Below, one piece after another: positions 8,973 through 15,229 of a DNA stretch of 34,642 nucleotides. The notes below the pieces were generated by a model. It saw nothing but the letters and a program-made list of their open reading frames with translations, was not told where the DNA came from and did no database searches. A program made the position numbers and the translations under genes. Position 1 is the first letter of the stretch. Each line of letters opens with the position of its first letter. Location: positions 1 to 34,642 of the IMG/VR virus record IMGVR_UViG_3300009183_000210. One strand, written 5' to 3'. The DNA comes from a virus.

Positions 8973-9391
8973 GTTTTCCTCCATGCCTCAAAGCTTGCTT
9001 TAAGACGGTTAAATAAATCGCGGGCCTCTTCGTCTGTCTTTAGTTCCTTGCGGGACTCTATGCCCAGATAGAAGATTAGCCAAGATGCGCAGGCCTTTTC
9101 GTTCTTCTCCATCAGCCACTCCTTCTTGTGCAGCCACTCCCAGAAATCAGGATCTCGGCAGAGTATTCCAGCCATCTTAACGGCATGGTCGCCTGGAAAC
9201 TCATGTTCACGGACCATGGGCTGCTCATCGTCGCCCAGCCGCACCATCACAACAACATAACGCGAGCCAACAAAGTCACGCATTAAGTCGTCGGGAAGGT
9301 CATCAGGATGGACGGCCATCGTTAAAACGTAGCCGTCCTTTGACTGCTTGAGTCCAGTCTTTATGCCTTCAAACTGGATTGGTTCGCTCAA
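8969..9391 (-). CDS. Conserved phage protein of unknown function, 140 aa
   Basis: A soluble, acidic 140-residue protein that begins with beta-strand-like sequence (GYVLTMAVHPDDLPDDLMRD, then SRYVVVMVRLGDDE) and ends in helices. It resembles proteins that sit beside exonuclease and annealing-protein genes in other phages, but I know no assigned function. It overlaps the coiled-coil gene upstream by 23 bp and the HNH gene downstream by 4 bp. A role in recombination or DNA metabolism is inferred from position only. Confidence 0.65.
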   Translation of the reverse strand: MSEPIQFEGIKTGLKQSKDGYVLTMAVHPDDLPDDLMRDFVGSRYVVVMVRLGDDEQPMVREHEFPGDHAVKMAGILCRDPDFWEWLHKKEWLMEKNEKACASWLIFYLGIESRKELKTDEEARDLFNRLKASFEAWRKT

Positions 9392-9584
9392 GCTTCATCT
9401 CCAAGTACTTGATCACGCCAACAGACATGGTCAGCTGCTCTTCAATTTTTTCAAGCTGGTCTTCAAGCTTGCAAAGCTTTTCGTCAAGCTTTATTTCATT
9501 GTCAATTGCTAGTTGCAAAGCACTGTTCAAATTGACGCAAACTTTTTTCCACTCTTTAACTGTGGTTGGTGTCTTCTTAGTCAT
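9369..9584 (-). CDS. Small coiled-coil protein, 71 aa
   Basis: Residues 15-65 form a heptad-like coiled coil (KLDEKLCKLEDQLEKIEEQL). No catalytic motif is seen. The gene overlaps the SSB-like gene upstream by 8 bp and the unknown gene downstream by 23 bp, so it is part of the recombination operon. It may be an oligomerising accessory protein, though this cannot be tested from sequence. Confidence 0.55.
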   Translation of the reverse strand: MTKKTPTTVKEWKKVCVNLNSALQLAIDNEIKLDEKLCKLEDQLEKIEEQLTMSVGVIKYLEMKLERTNPV

Positions 9585-9837
9585 CCCATGGGTCCTTTTC
9601 TTGAGTTACAGCAGGCTTAACGTAGGTATTCACCTTCATTGAAACCATTCGATTGTTGTTCTTGTCGCGCTTTACCCAGCCGTCCAGCTTGATCGTTACC
9701 GTATCTTCACCCTTGGCTGATTCAATCATCTGCATGAGGTAGGCTTTGTCAAACTTCATGTTGCCGTTCATGTCCGGCGCTTTCTCGTTTCGCTTGTTTA
9801 GGGAGGTAAACAGCGCTCCTGTGTTGGAGTATTCCAT
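9577..9837 (-). CDS. SSB-like / DUF736-like small phage protein with acidic tail
   Basis: An 86-residue protein starting MEYSNTGALF, with a beta-rich middle (TVTIKLDGWVKRDKNNNRMV) and a short acidic tail ending DPWDD. The layout recalls small OB-like phage proteins that open MEYDNT and the acidic tail of single-strand binding proteins; homology is not proven. The ATG overlaps the ERF stop (TAATG), so it should be made together with ERF, which fits a single-strand DNA partner. Other explanations are a DUF736-type protein of unknown role. Confidence 0.55.
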   Translation of the reverse strand: MEYSNTGALFTSLNKRNEKAPDMNGNMKFDKAYLMQMIESAKGEDTVTIKLDGWVKRDKNNNRMVSMKVNTYVKPAVTQEKDPWDD

Positions 9838-10529
9838 TAAAATTTTCCTTTCGCTTCTTTAAACAAATCCATGATTTCAGCATGGATCTCGGGTGACGTT
9901 GCTTTCGCGTGGTCGTAATGCTGGCGGTTGACCTTGTACATTTCCTTAACCTTGTCTTCGCTGTCTGCGTAAGTCAGCTTTAACTTGGTTGCATCAATTA
10001 GCAGCTGGTTCCACTGATCAGAGTCTTCGGCATTAATCACAATCGTCCATGCCTGGTTAGGCTCTACCCACTCAGGCGGTAGCTTGTCGCCTTTAACGTA
10101 CTTCTTCGGCTCCGCTTTTGGCTCCGCCTTTGGCTCGGCTTTTACCTTAGGCTCCTCTGCTCTGGCAGAAGAATCAATGGCATCATGCTCCACAATCTCC
10201 ATAGCCGTCATCCATAGGTAGCGGCGTTGGTAGGTTTCAACCGCGCCTAGGTTTTGGATGGGGTGTGCGCCCTTTAGTTCAGCTCCAGCCATAGGGCTAG
10301 AGATCACAATCACCGTGCCGTCGTCGGTGTCGGTGATGGATAGGGTTGCGTAGGTTTGCTCGTAAGAGACAACGCCACACAAGCCCAGCTCGTAAAAGAT
10401 AAGTTGAATATCAGGCAAGAAGTCGCCCAGTTCAAAATACTTGTAGCCGGCAAACTTGTTCAGTCCCGTCTTTTGTAACTTCGTGTTGTACAGGCGTATC
10501 CGCGCCTGCATTAATTTCTTATGTACCAT
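9837..10529 (-). CDS. erf: ERF-family single-strand annealing protein
   Basis: A 230-residue ERF recombinase. The diagnostic N-terminal stretch (KTGLNKFAGYKYFELGDFLP) is followed by a strand-rich core. Near residue 100 comes the family hallmark IQNLGAVETYQRRYLW, then IVEHDAID. The middle holds a tandem KAEP linker (nine-base repeats around 10105-10150), and a helical C-terminal domain follows. ERF proteins form rings on single-stranded DNA and anneal complementary strands. Here it pairs with the PD-(D/E)XK exonuclease two genes upstream, like Red beta and Red exo. The ribosome site (AAAGGA) lies over the stop of the preceding membrane-protein gene. Confidence 0.88.
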   Translation of the reverse strand: MVHKKLMQARIRLYNTKLQKTGLNKFAGYKYFELGDFLPDIQLIFYELGLCGVVSYEQTYATLSITDTDDGTVIVISSPMAGAELKGAHPIQNLGAVETYQRRYLWMTAMEIVEHDAIDSSARAEEPKVKAEPKAEPKAEPKKYVKGDKLPPEWVEPNQAWTIVINAEDSDQWNQLLIDATKLKLTYADSEDKVKEMYKVNRQHYDHAKATSPEIHAEIMDLFKEAKGKF

Positions 10530-10538
10530 GCTTTTCCT

Positions 10539-10706
10539 TTAAAAAAACCCAAACCAAACGCCGGTTCCGTGAATCCATGCGATTGGGAAAACGATAGCGC
10601 CAGCAATGAGGAATCCCCATTTACCTGCGCTCAAACAAACAACGATGTGCGTCAGCCAAGACGCGATGATCCAGCCAAATAAGGCTGCTAACAATGGCTC
10701 TTCCAT
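10539..10706 (-). CDS. Small two-helix membrane protein, 55 aa
   Basis: A 55-residue frame with an ideal AGGAG site upstream of ATG 10706. It has two hydrophobic segments: LLAALFGWIIASWL at residues 5-18 and GFLIAGAIVFPIAW at 31-44. It starts three bases beyond the exonuclease stop and ends ten bases before erf. A membrane protein between exonuclease and annealing protein is odd; a holin-like or superinfection role is possible but unsupported. Its spacing and ribosome site make it a real gene. Confidence 0.7.
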   Translation of the reverse strand: MEEPLLAALFGWIIASWLTHIVVCLSAGKWGFLIAGAIVFPIAWIHGTGVWFGFF

Positions 10707-10708
10707 GC

Positions 10709-11587
10709 TTACTCCTTGGTTTTTAAATAATCCTGGTACTGATTGCAGTACCTACTAACAGAGCAAAAGTTAGCGCAGCGCGTCCGTTCTCCCAGCCGCA
10801 CTTCTATCTCGTACTCTTTCCCGTACTCCGCCACCTTGGCTAGAGCTTCTTCATTGGTGTCACAGACATTGCGTGCCTTGACTCCACCAATCTTTTTAAC
10901 CGCGTAGGTTGTTTGCTTTTCCCACATCTCATCAGAGGTGCAGTGGGGTAACTCGTCACCCGTCTCAAGATCAAACAGGGCGTTAGAGTGTGTCTCAATG
11001 CGCTCCTCAATGAATGCTTGCTGGCGCTCGTATGGCCACAACTGGATAGGGATAACCTTCACAGGCGCGTCAGGGTAGCCTTGCTTGATGGAGGCATCCC
11101 TGCGGCTCCAGTCGCGGATGATGGCCACGATCTCCAACTTGCTCACGTCGACGTTCTTAACCTTTCGGACAAGCCAAGCGTAGATGTTTAGCTGTAGCTC
11201 CCAGTCGATCTTCTCGTTCATCACCGACCATGCGCCTACAGTCTTGTAGTCATTGACAGTGATGGTGCCGTCCTGATTGACAATCTGTAGGTCAATAGCG
11301 CCGGTAATGGACCAGCCGTCAACGCTGGTATGTAGGCGTTCCTCGACTAGGTGATGGTCATCCTTGCCGTGTTCCAGTACGCCGTGAATGGCCGTTCCAA
11401 AGATGGACCAGACCATCTCGCTAACGTCCTGCTCTATCTGATCGGCGTGCAGCTTGCGCAGCTGGACAATCCTGGGGGAAGAGATCAACTCGGTGGCCGA
11501 GATGTTGGACTTTCCCTTCGAGTAAGACGGGCGCTTTAAGACGTTCACAAACGTCTGCGGTAGGTTGTACCTGTTAGTGATGATCAT
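10709..11587 (-). CDS. PD-(D/E)XK exonuclease, Cas4/RecB-like with Fe-S cysteines
   Basis: A 292-residue nuclease. Visible catalytic elements are His68 (GTAIHGVLE), Asp99 (GAIDLQ), Asp113-Tyr-Lys115 (VNDYKTV) and the RecB Q motif Gln132 (LQLNIYAW). Cys216, Cys271, Cys275 and Cys281 match the four-cysteine arrangement that holds a 4Fe-4S cluster in Cas4 and AddB-type nucleases. In phages this fold does the 5'-to-3' resection that feeds an annealing protein, and erf lies just downstream. The ATG overlaps the GIY-YIG gene by 14 bp. The family call is strong; polarity is inferred. Confidence 0.85.
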   Translation of the reverse strand: MIITNRYNLPQTFVNVLKRPSYSKGKSNISATELISSPRIVQLRKLHADQIEQDVSEMVWSIFGTAIHGVLEHGKDDHHLVEERLHTSVDGWSITGAIDLQIVNQDGTITVNDYKTVGAWSVMNEKIDWELQLNIYAWLVRKVKNVDVSKLEIVAIIRDWSRRDASIKQGYPDAPVKVIPIQLWPYERQQAFIEERIETHSNALFDLETGDELPHCTSDEMWEKQTTYAVKKIGGVKARNVCDTNEEALAKVAEYGKEYEIEVRLGERTRCANFCSVSRYCNQYQDYLKTKE

Positions 11588-12113
11588 TGTGTTTGCTTTC
11601 TAGGTAAAAAATAAAATCTATTAAAGACCAGCCGCTTACCATTATTTTCATTTTTATTTCTTTAGTCTTCCATGATGGCCTGCCCTCTACTACAAAAGTA
11701 GACAGGCTCCCATCCTTAACATGGCGCTCCAATTCTGAACGTGTCATTGACAACATGTTCTTTACATGGTCCAGTGTGTAGACAGCCGTGTATTGAACAT
11801 ATCTATGAATGCACTGCTGTATTTGCTGCTCCTTCTTCTCTTCTTTTTTTTCGTCCTTTATCTCTTGCTCAATTTCGCGTGCCGTCTTTTTGTTCGCTAT
11901 GTTGAACTTTGGGTCTTCTGTTTTTATAGCCTTCTTCTCAGCAGCGATTGCTTCCTCTCTGGTAGGAAAGTGTTCAATGGTTACCCTGGAAACCTTGTTG
12001 AACCACTGTGAATGATCCTTATGCTGGCTTAGCCTTTTGAACGTACTTAGGGAAATGCCAACGTAAAGAAGCGCGTTCTCATTGTCGAAATGTCTATAAA
12101 GCTCAGTGTTCAT
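11574..12113 (-). CDS. GIY-YIG nuclease-domain protein
   Basis: A 179-residue protein. Residues 4-75 form a GIY-YIG-like domain: LYRHFDNENALLYVGIS, an Arg/His pair (FKRLSQHKDHSQWF), then EEAIAAEKKAIKTEDPKFNIAN with the catalytic-position Glu and Asn. A charged helix (EIEQEIKDEKKEEKKEQQ) links to a C-terminal segment resembling a helix-turn-helix plus a specificity region. It heads the leftward recombination operon, directly after the divergent promoter region, and has a weak ribosome site. It may be a nuclease, or a regulator of the operon through the C-terminal half. Confidence 0.75.
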   Translation of the reverse strand: MNTELYRHFDNENALLYVGISLSTFKRLSQHKDHSQWFNKVSRVTIEHFPTREEAIAAEKKAIKTEDPKFNIANKKTAREIEQEIKDEKKEEKKEQQIQQCIHRYVQYTAVYTLDHVKNMLSMTRSELERHVKDGSLSTFVVEGRPSWKTKEIKMKIMVSGWSLIDFIFYLESKHNDHH

Positions 12114-12126
12114 CTAGTAAAATACC

Positions 12127-12140
12127 TGTTGTGGGCAACA
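12127..12140. promoter_or_regulatory. Inverted repeat over the leftward transcription start (operator candidate)
   Basis: TGTTG and CAACA, a perfect five-base inverted repeat separated by TGGG, lie 14 bp before the GIY-YIG start codon. They cover the start site predicted from either leftward -10 element. A repressor here would block the operon. A similar TGTTGT/ACAACA pair opens the small RNA at 12647. Short repeats like this can occur by chance. Confidence 0.35.
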
Positions 12141-12141
12141 C

Positions 12142-12171
12142 ATTGTACCCATAGTATATCATGTCTTGCAA
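12142..12171 (-). promoter_or_regulatory. Leftward early promoter
   Basis: On the minus strand, TTGCAA (12171-12166) is 18 bases from TACAAT (12147-12142, five of six consensus). Overlapping it is an extended -10, TGATATACT (12161-12153). Either would start transcription 20-35 bases before the GIY-YIG gene. The minus-strand 11-mer GACATGATATA in this element recurs upstream of the other leftward operon at 24603-24613. Confidence 0.5.
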
Positions 12172-12505
12172 CCCCTTTCTAAAAATATTTATGGCGGTCA
12201 CAACTACGCAGCGCAGCCTCAAGTACATGAGGGACAACGGCTTCTATGCCGAGGTAGTAGAGCGGTACAACTCTTTTACCAAGCGCAAGAATGACTTCGC
12301 CGGCTTCATTGACATCCTGTGCCTGGGCCAGGGCGCGGTAATCGGCGTGCAGACCACCAGCTGGGGCCACACATCAGACCGGCTAAAGAAGATCCTAGAG
12401 CATGAGAACCTAGATATCGTGAGAGATGCTGGCATCAAGATAGAGGTCCACGGCTGGCAGAAAAAGGGCAACCGTTGGCAAGTAAAAATTATTCATGTAG
12501 AATAG
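12161..12505 (+). CDS. Small nuclease-fold phage protein (PD-(D/E)XK-like), 114 aa
   Basis: A lone rightward gene between the divergent operons. The conserved pattern is RSLKYMRDNGFYAEVVERYN, then FAGFIDILCLGQGAVIGVQTT, then KKILEHENLDIVRDAGIKIE and HGWQKKG. An acidic residue plus GVQTT in the place of the E/QxK strand suggests a divergent restriction-endonuclease-like fold related to Holliday-junction or VRR-type nucleases; activity is uncertain because the lysine is replaced. ATG 12161 sits in a predicted promoter, so ATG 12191 (104 residues) may be the true start; neither has a Shine-Dalgarno. It is followed by a strong terminator. Confidence 0.68.
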   Translation: MSCNPFLKIFMAVTTTQRSLKYMRDNGFYAEVVERYNSFTKRKNDFAGFIDILCLGQGAVIGVQTTSWGHTSDRLKKILEHENLDIVRDAGIKIEVHGWQKKGNRWQVKIIHVE

Positions 12506-12538
12506 CGTTGCTTTCTCCTTGGTCCTAAAAAGACCCTT

Positions 12539-12565
12539 ACCCCCTGGGCGACTGGGGGGTTTTTT
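12539..12565 (+). terminator. Rho-independent terminator
   Basis: ACCCCC pairs with GGGGGT across a ten-base loop and is followed by six T residues at 12560-12565. It closes the nuclease-fold gene 34 bp upstream and isolates the next promoter. The reverse strand has no T-run, so it works rightward. Confidence 0.85.
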
Positions 12566-12587
12566 AACTTTACCAGCTGTTAAAGTT
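12566..12587. promoter_or_regulatory. 22-bp palindrome, copy 1 of 4 (operator candidate)
   Basis: Left arm AACTTTACCA and right arm TGTTAAAGTT, separated by GC, pair at nine of ten positions. It sits immediately after the terminator and about 70 bp before the predicted small-RNA start. The same arms recur at 19716, 25636 and 25867, which makes a protein-binding site likely. Confidence 0.6.
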
Positions 12588-12611
12588 GGAGAAAATATTT
12601 TTTAGTACTTA

Positions 12612-12640
12612 TTGCCGAAAAGCAAAAAGTGCTGTACAGT
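12612..12640 (+). promoter_or_regulatory. Promoter for the 12.65 kb small RNA
   Basis: TTGCCG (12612-12617), a 17-base spacer and TACAGT (12635-12640) predict a start near 12647. The terminase promoter at 24728 has the same TTGC...17...TACAGT layout. It lies downstream of a terminator and of palindrome copy 1, as expected for a separate regulated unit. Confidence 0.5.
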
Positions 12641-12646
12641 TAGAAC

Positions 12647-12740
12647 TGTTGTAGTCGTTCACAACATGTTTAAAGCCGTTACTCATGCATTGGCCTCCAT
12701 CTCGGAGGGAACGACCCAGTGCAGTAGTAACGGCTTTTTT
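12647..12740 (+). ncRNA. Probable small RNA with two stem-loops and intrinsic terminator
   Basis: From the predicted start, TGTTGT/ACAACA (12647-12666) makes a first hairpin. AAGCCGTTACT (12673-12683) pairs perfectly with AGTAACGGCTT (12726-12736). The stem continues inward after a two-base internal loop, through TGCA and TGG with one G-U pair, giving about 19 pairs. The apex holds a CCTCC/GGAGG mini-hairpin, so a Shine-Dalgarno-like GGAGG is buried. TTTTTT follows at 12735-12740. No convincing reading frame is contained. A long, bulged stem is more elaborate than a simple terminator and suggests a regulatory RNA of about 94 nt. Target unknown. Confidence 0.6.
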
Positions 12741-12911
12741 CGTTTACGACTGCCACCGGACTCCATCCGTTAGCAAGTGGTTGTATCGCCAGCGTGGAAG
12801 TAAAGACAAAAAACTCGGTGTGACCCGCACCTCCGAAGTAGCGAGAGCCAAAAGGAATAAACAAGGTTGTCAGTAATGACACATACCCTAGACCGCTGGG
12901 AGATGATCGAC
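12741..12911 (+). other. Intergenic stretch with only weak coding signals
   Basis: No clear gene. A 63-codon rightward frame (12685-12876) would have to start inside the small-RNA stem and lacks a ribosome site. Its stop overlaps an ATG of a 31-codon frame (12876-12971, TAATG). The tail of the first frame is very basic. The coupling is suggestive, but neither product is recognised, and the second frame runs through the structured element at 12912. Confidence 0.4.
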
Positions 12912-12989
12912 AAGCCGGTGAGAACTGGCTTTATCGGGATTCCAGGGGAGGGCGGCTTGGCCGGCCGATAGACTGCATAAAAACCAGTC
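12912..12989 (+). ncRNA. Structured RNA element: three abutting hairpins (possible C4/P4-type antisense RNA)
   Basis: Three stem-loops follow each other without a gap. AAGCCGGT pairs with ACTGGCTT around a GAGA tetraloop (12912-12931, one G-U pair). TATCGG pairs with CCGATA (12932-12970) around a purine-rich arm. GACTG pairs with CAGTC (12971-12989). Head-to-tail hairpins in untranslated phage DNA point to a folded RNA. The sequence style reminds me of C4 antisense/P4 immunity RNA regions, but I cannot confirm this without a covariance search. It may be read from the small-RNA promoter by read-through, or from an unseen promoter. Confidence 0.45.
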
Positions 12990-13085
12990 AAAGCACCTTG
13001 ATAAAGAGTCGTTAGCCATCCTAGTTTCCCTGCAGGGGGAGGGAGGGTCAACGGGTAAGAGGGCTTAGCACTGACAACACAACAG

Positions 13086-13115
13086 TTGACATGCTAGGAA
13101 TTCATGTGGTATGAT
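13086..13115 (+). promoter_or_regulatory. Near-consensus sigma-70 promoter for the 13-20 kb operon
   Basis: TTGACA (13086-13091), an 18-base spacer and TATGAT (13110-13115, five of six). The palindrome CAACAGTTG (13080-13088) overlaps the -35 and could be an operator. The leader of about 100 nt carries a CTATGG/CCATAG stem (13138-13143 with 13076+100 region 13176-13181) before the first gene. This is the best promoter in the window, as expected for an early phage operon read by host polymerase. Confidence 0.8.
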
Positions 13116-13221
13116 ATTTACGAGGGGAAAGCGGATGCTATGGTTTAAAACAATTGAGTCTTGAACCCATGCGGCCCATAGTGCAGCGAGTACCTTCACC
13201 TTTTAACTTAGGAGAAAGCAA

Positions 13222-13701
13222 ATGAGTTGGAATATTTTTAAGAGAGTAGCTCTACTAGAGCAGCAGGTAAAAGACCTAACTGACTTTAACAGTGATCACA
13301 GCCGATGGATTGCTCGGCTGGAGGAGAAAGCACAAAAGCTGGAAAACGCAAACCAGGTTTTAGTGAATTCAAATCAAGCCTTGATTCGCAAGCAGGAGAA
13401 TCTTGCCGAAAGAGTGAAAGATATTGAGCATGAGATTTATACGCAATCACGCCAGCCCAGCAGCGATGATGGAGGACGGATTGTCCGGCTAGAAGAAAAA
13501 GTAAAGCAATTAGAGAACAAGCTTTTTATTCAAGCGGTGGAACACAATGCATTCTCTGAGGTAGACAAGGCAAGGGAGGCTAAGCGCCAGTACCAGCGCG
13601 AGTGGTACGCACAAAACAAAATCAAAAAAGCTGCGCAAGAGAAGAAGAATGCATACGCAAGAGCCTACTATGCCCGCAAGAAAGGACAAACCAATGCGTA
13701 A
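13222..13701 (+). CDS. Coiled-coil protein with basic C-terminus, 159 aa
   Basis: First gene of the rightward operon, with an AGGAG ribosome site. Residues 8-70 and about 87-105 show heptad repeats (LEQQVKDL, LEEKAQKLENANQ, RLEEKVKQLENKL). The last 45 residues are strongly basic and aromatic (YQREWYAQNKIKKAAQEKK, then YARAYYARKKG), which looks nucleic-acid binding. No enzymatic motif. It may oligomerise on DNA or RNA, or be a host-takeover protein; the family is not recognised. Confidence 0.65.
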   Translation: MSWNIFKRVALLEQQVKDLTDFNSDHSRWIARLEEKAQKLENANQVLVNSNQALIRKQENLAERVKDIEHEIYTQSRQPSSDDGGRIVRLEEKVKQLENKLFIQAVEHNAFSEVDKAREAKRQYQREWYAQNKIKKAAQEKKNAYARAYYARKKGQTNA

Positions 13702-13894
13702 AGTAACCCTTATGGAGATGCTCAAAGAGCCATTCAAAAAGCCTAGCCCCTTGGAAGTGATAGCGGCAGAGTTAGCTGATGCCCACCTATCCAAGCTGGA
13801 GGCCGAGACTGCGTGTGAGTATGCACAGAGCATCGTGGACTACAACATTAACCGAATCAAGCGCTTGAACGAGCGCGTGGAGGAGTACAAGTGA
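13694..13894 (+). CDS. Small helical phage protein, 66 aa
   Basis: The ATG at 13694 has an AGGA site and overlaps the preceding gene by eight bases; earlier in-frame ATGs lie inside that gene. The sequence SPLEVIAAELADAHLSKLEAETACEYAQSIV... with a C-terminal RIKRLNERVEEY resembles a small conserved family seen in early regions of betaproteobacterial phages. It should form a helical hairpin. Function unknown. Confidence 0.65.
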   Translation: MRKVTLMEMLKEPFKKPSPLEVIAAELADAHLSKLEAETACEYAQSIVDYNINRIKRLNERVEEYK

Positions 13895-14190
13895 CCCAAG
13901 AAGAACTATACGCAGCTATGGGCCGAGCCATCGACAGAGAAATAGTTGGTGGAAGCGTGGACAAAAGCGAGACAAACAAAAGCCGTAAGTTAATACTGCA
14001 ATCGTTTAACCATTACATACCTGATTTTCAGACCTACAGTGGGCATGTGGATAGTCGGGCAGTGCTGGTGTACTTCAAAGACGGTGAGGAAATTGCGCGG
14101 TACGAAAACGGTAAGCATACATACACGTCAAGGTTCAAAGAACTGTGCCACGAATTAGTAGACGAAATGCTTGAAGGAAAAATGAAATGA
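13891..14190 (+). CDS. Hypothetical phage protein, 99 aa
   Basis: Starts with GTG overlapping the previous stop (GTGA), with GGAGG upstream. The mixed alpha/beta protein has no membrane segment. A strand pair (SRAVLVYFKDGEEIARY) is followed by a C-terminal helix. It is coupled to the following gene by ATGA. No recognised family; part of the early rightward operon. Confidence 0.58.
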   Translation: MTQEELYAAMGRAIDREIVGGSVDKSETNKSRKLILQSFNHYIPDFQTYSGHVDSRAVLVYFKDGEEIARYENGKHTYTSRFKELCHELVDEMLEGKMK

Positions 14191-14411
14191 AAGACCAATT
14201 ATTGGACGGCGAGTATTTAATTACCAAAGACTACACAGACTGGATGGTCAAGACCGGCGGTTATGCAAGGGACATGACCATGCGTGATTACTTTGCGGGG
14301 CAGGCGCTACGAGGGTTTGTAGCAGACAAATTAGTACAACCAAGTTATGAGCAAGTGGCGGAAGCCTGTTACGGGTTAGCAGATGCCATGCTCAAGGAGC
14401 GTGCCAAATGA
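14187..14411 (+). CDS. Conserved small phage protein (MRDYFAGQAL family), 74 aa
   Basis: Contains the core TMRDYFAGQALRGFV...YGLADAMLKER, a pattern I recognise from many small phage and prophage proteins of unknown function. ATGA overlaps on both sides show tight coupling. Predicted all-helical and cytoplasmic. A small takeover or regulatory protein is plausible from position but not shown. Confidence 0.7.
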   Translation: MKDQLLDGEYLITKDYTDWMVKTGGYARDMTMRDYFAGQALRGFVADKLVQPSYEQVAEACYGLADAMLKERAK

Positions 14412-14626
14412 AATACTGCGTAAAAACTAGAGGCGGGGAAATCCTCCCCGTGTGGCACGGCAACACATTCAAGGAACCACACAACCAATTTGGTGAGGTG
14501 TACCACTTAGTCCTGACTACCAAGGACAAAGAGGCGGGTCACTTGAAGTACAAGTTTGTTGGCCCAAACGACGAATACACAATGCTGTGTGATGAGCAAG
14601 GCAACCAAGTGGAGGTGGAGCAATGA
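14408..14626 (+). CDS. Hypothetical phage protein, 72 aa
   Basis: A compact beta-rich protein (KYCVKTRGGEILPVW, YHLVLTTKD, LKYKFVGPNDEYTML). It has no Cys cluster or hydrophobic helix. It starts in an ATGA overlap with AAGGAG upstream and ends in another. Unrecognised; a real gene because of the unbroken coupling. Confidence 0.58.
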   Translation: MKYCVKTRGGEILPVWHGNTFKEPHNQFGEVYHLVLTTKDKEAGHLKYKFVGPNDEYTMLCDEQGNQVEVEQ

Positions 14627-14802
14627 CATTCCAAGAACAAATCAAAGCACTGCCCGAAGCAGAGCGGATTAAATTCTTTCGCGCAATCATGGCTGTGGTT
14701 GACGCAGGCTACGCAGCGGGTGTGCCGCCCAAGGAGTGGGCAAATTTGTACGCCGATGTGTACAGGGGAGTAAATGACCTAATTGAGGAGAGCAACAAAT
14801 GA
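14623..14802 (+). CDS. Hypothetical phage protein, 59 aa
   Basis: A 59-codon frame in an unbroken chain of ATGA overlaps, with GGAGGTGGAG upstream. The sequence is helical (TFQEQIKALPEAERIKFFRA) with a Gly/Pro turn (AAGVPPKEW) and an acidic C-terminus. It has no recognised domain. Spacing, ribosome site and codon continuity support a gene. Confidence 0.6.
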   Translation: MTFQEQIKALPEAERIKFFRAIMAVVDAGYAAGVPPKEWANLYADVYRGVNDLIEESNK

Positions 14803-14957
14803 AAGAGCAAGACAAGGCATACATGGAGCGCGACCTTGATTCGCGCTATGACCCCGACCCCGTTGAGGAAGTGTTTGCATCCGTGAAGCTGCTGATCGCT
14901 ATGGTTGCCATAGCCGGTGTAATCGGTATGATCTTTGCAGCATGGTGGCACAAATGA
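14799..14957 (+). CDS. Small single-pass membrane protein, 52 aa
   Basis: The charged N-terminus (KEQDKAYMERDLDSRYDPDP) precedes one membrane segment (KLLIAMVAIAGVIGMIFAAW). The start overlaps the previous stop and the end overlaps the next start (ATGA). The single segment near the C-terminus suggests a tail-anchored protein with a cytoplasmic acidic head. The role is unknown; superinfection exclusion or host membrane modification are typical for such early genes. Confidence 0.62.
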   Translation: MKEQDKAYMERDLDSRYDPDPVEEVFASVKLLIAMVAIAGVIGMIFAAWWHK

Positions 14958-15229
14958 ACGTCATGGAACTAGCAAAGCAAGCGGGGTTTAAACGATATCA
15001 AGAGCAAGCGCCGGGTATTGATGGCGTGGTTGCTAACTGGATAGACCTTGAAGCCTTTGCCGCACTGGTAGCAGCACAGGAGCGCGAGGCCATTATGAAG
15101 TCAATAGAAGAACTGCGCCCAGTAGAGAACAACCCTCTACTGCAAAATAAACCCGCTGCTTTTTGGATTCAAAACTTTAAGCAGATTGTTTACGCAAGGG
15201 GAACACAAAAGGAGAAAAATAATGTTTAA
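14954..15229 (+). CDS. Conserved small phage protein (FAALVAAQERE type), 91 aa
   Basis: ATG 14954 overlaps the previous stop; an in-frame ATG at 14942 lies inside the membrane-protein gene. The pattern ELAKQAGF ... LEAFAALVAAQEREAI ... ending YARGTQ is a widespread signature of small proteins in early regions of betaproteobacterial phages. No function is known. The last codons carry the AGGAG site for the next gene. Confidence 0.68.
   Translation: MNVMELAKQAGFKRYQEQAPGIDGVVANWIDLEAFAALVAAQEREAIMKSIEELRPVENNPLLQNKPAAFWIQNFKQIVYARGTQKEKNNV

Noticed and set aside
10105-10150. Short tandem repeat considered as a repeat array
   Set aside because: It is the in-frame KAEP linker of the ERF gene, a protein-level repeat with no CRISPR-like spacing. 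No CRISPR array is seen anywhere in the window.
12685-12876. 63-codon rightward frame following the small RNA
   Set aside because: Its ATG is inside the terminator stem of the small RNA and no Shine-Dalgarno is present. The TAATG link to a 31-codon frame is suggestive but not enough.
13028-13037. Perfect palindrome CCCTGCAGGG
   Set aside because: Ten bases with no spacer and no second copy seen; not enough to call an operator or hairpin.
12770-13051. 93-codon leftward frame in the regulatory hub
   Set aside because: No ribosome site, runs against the structured RNA element, and is low-complexity; apparent conservation of its translation would be better explained by RNA conservation.
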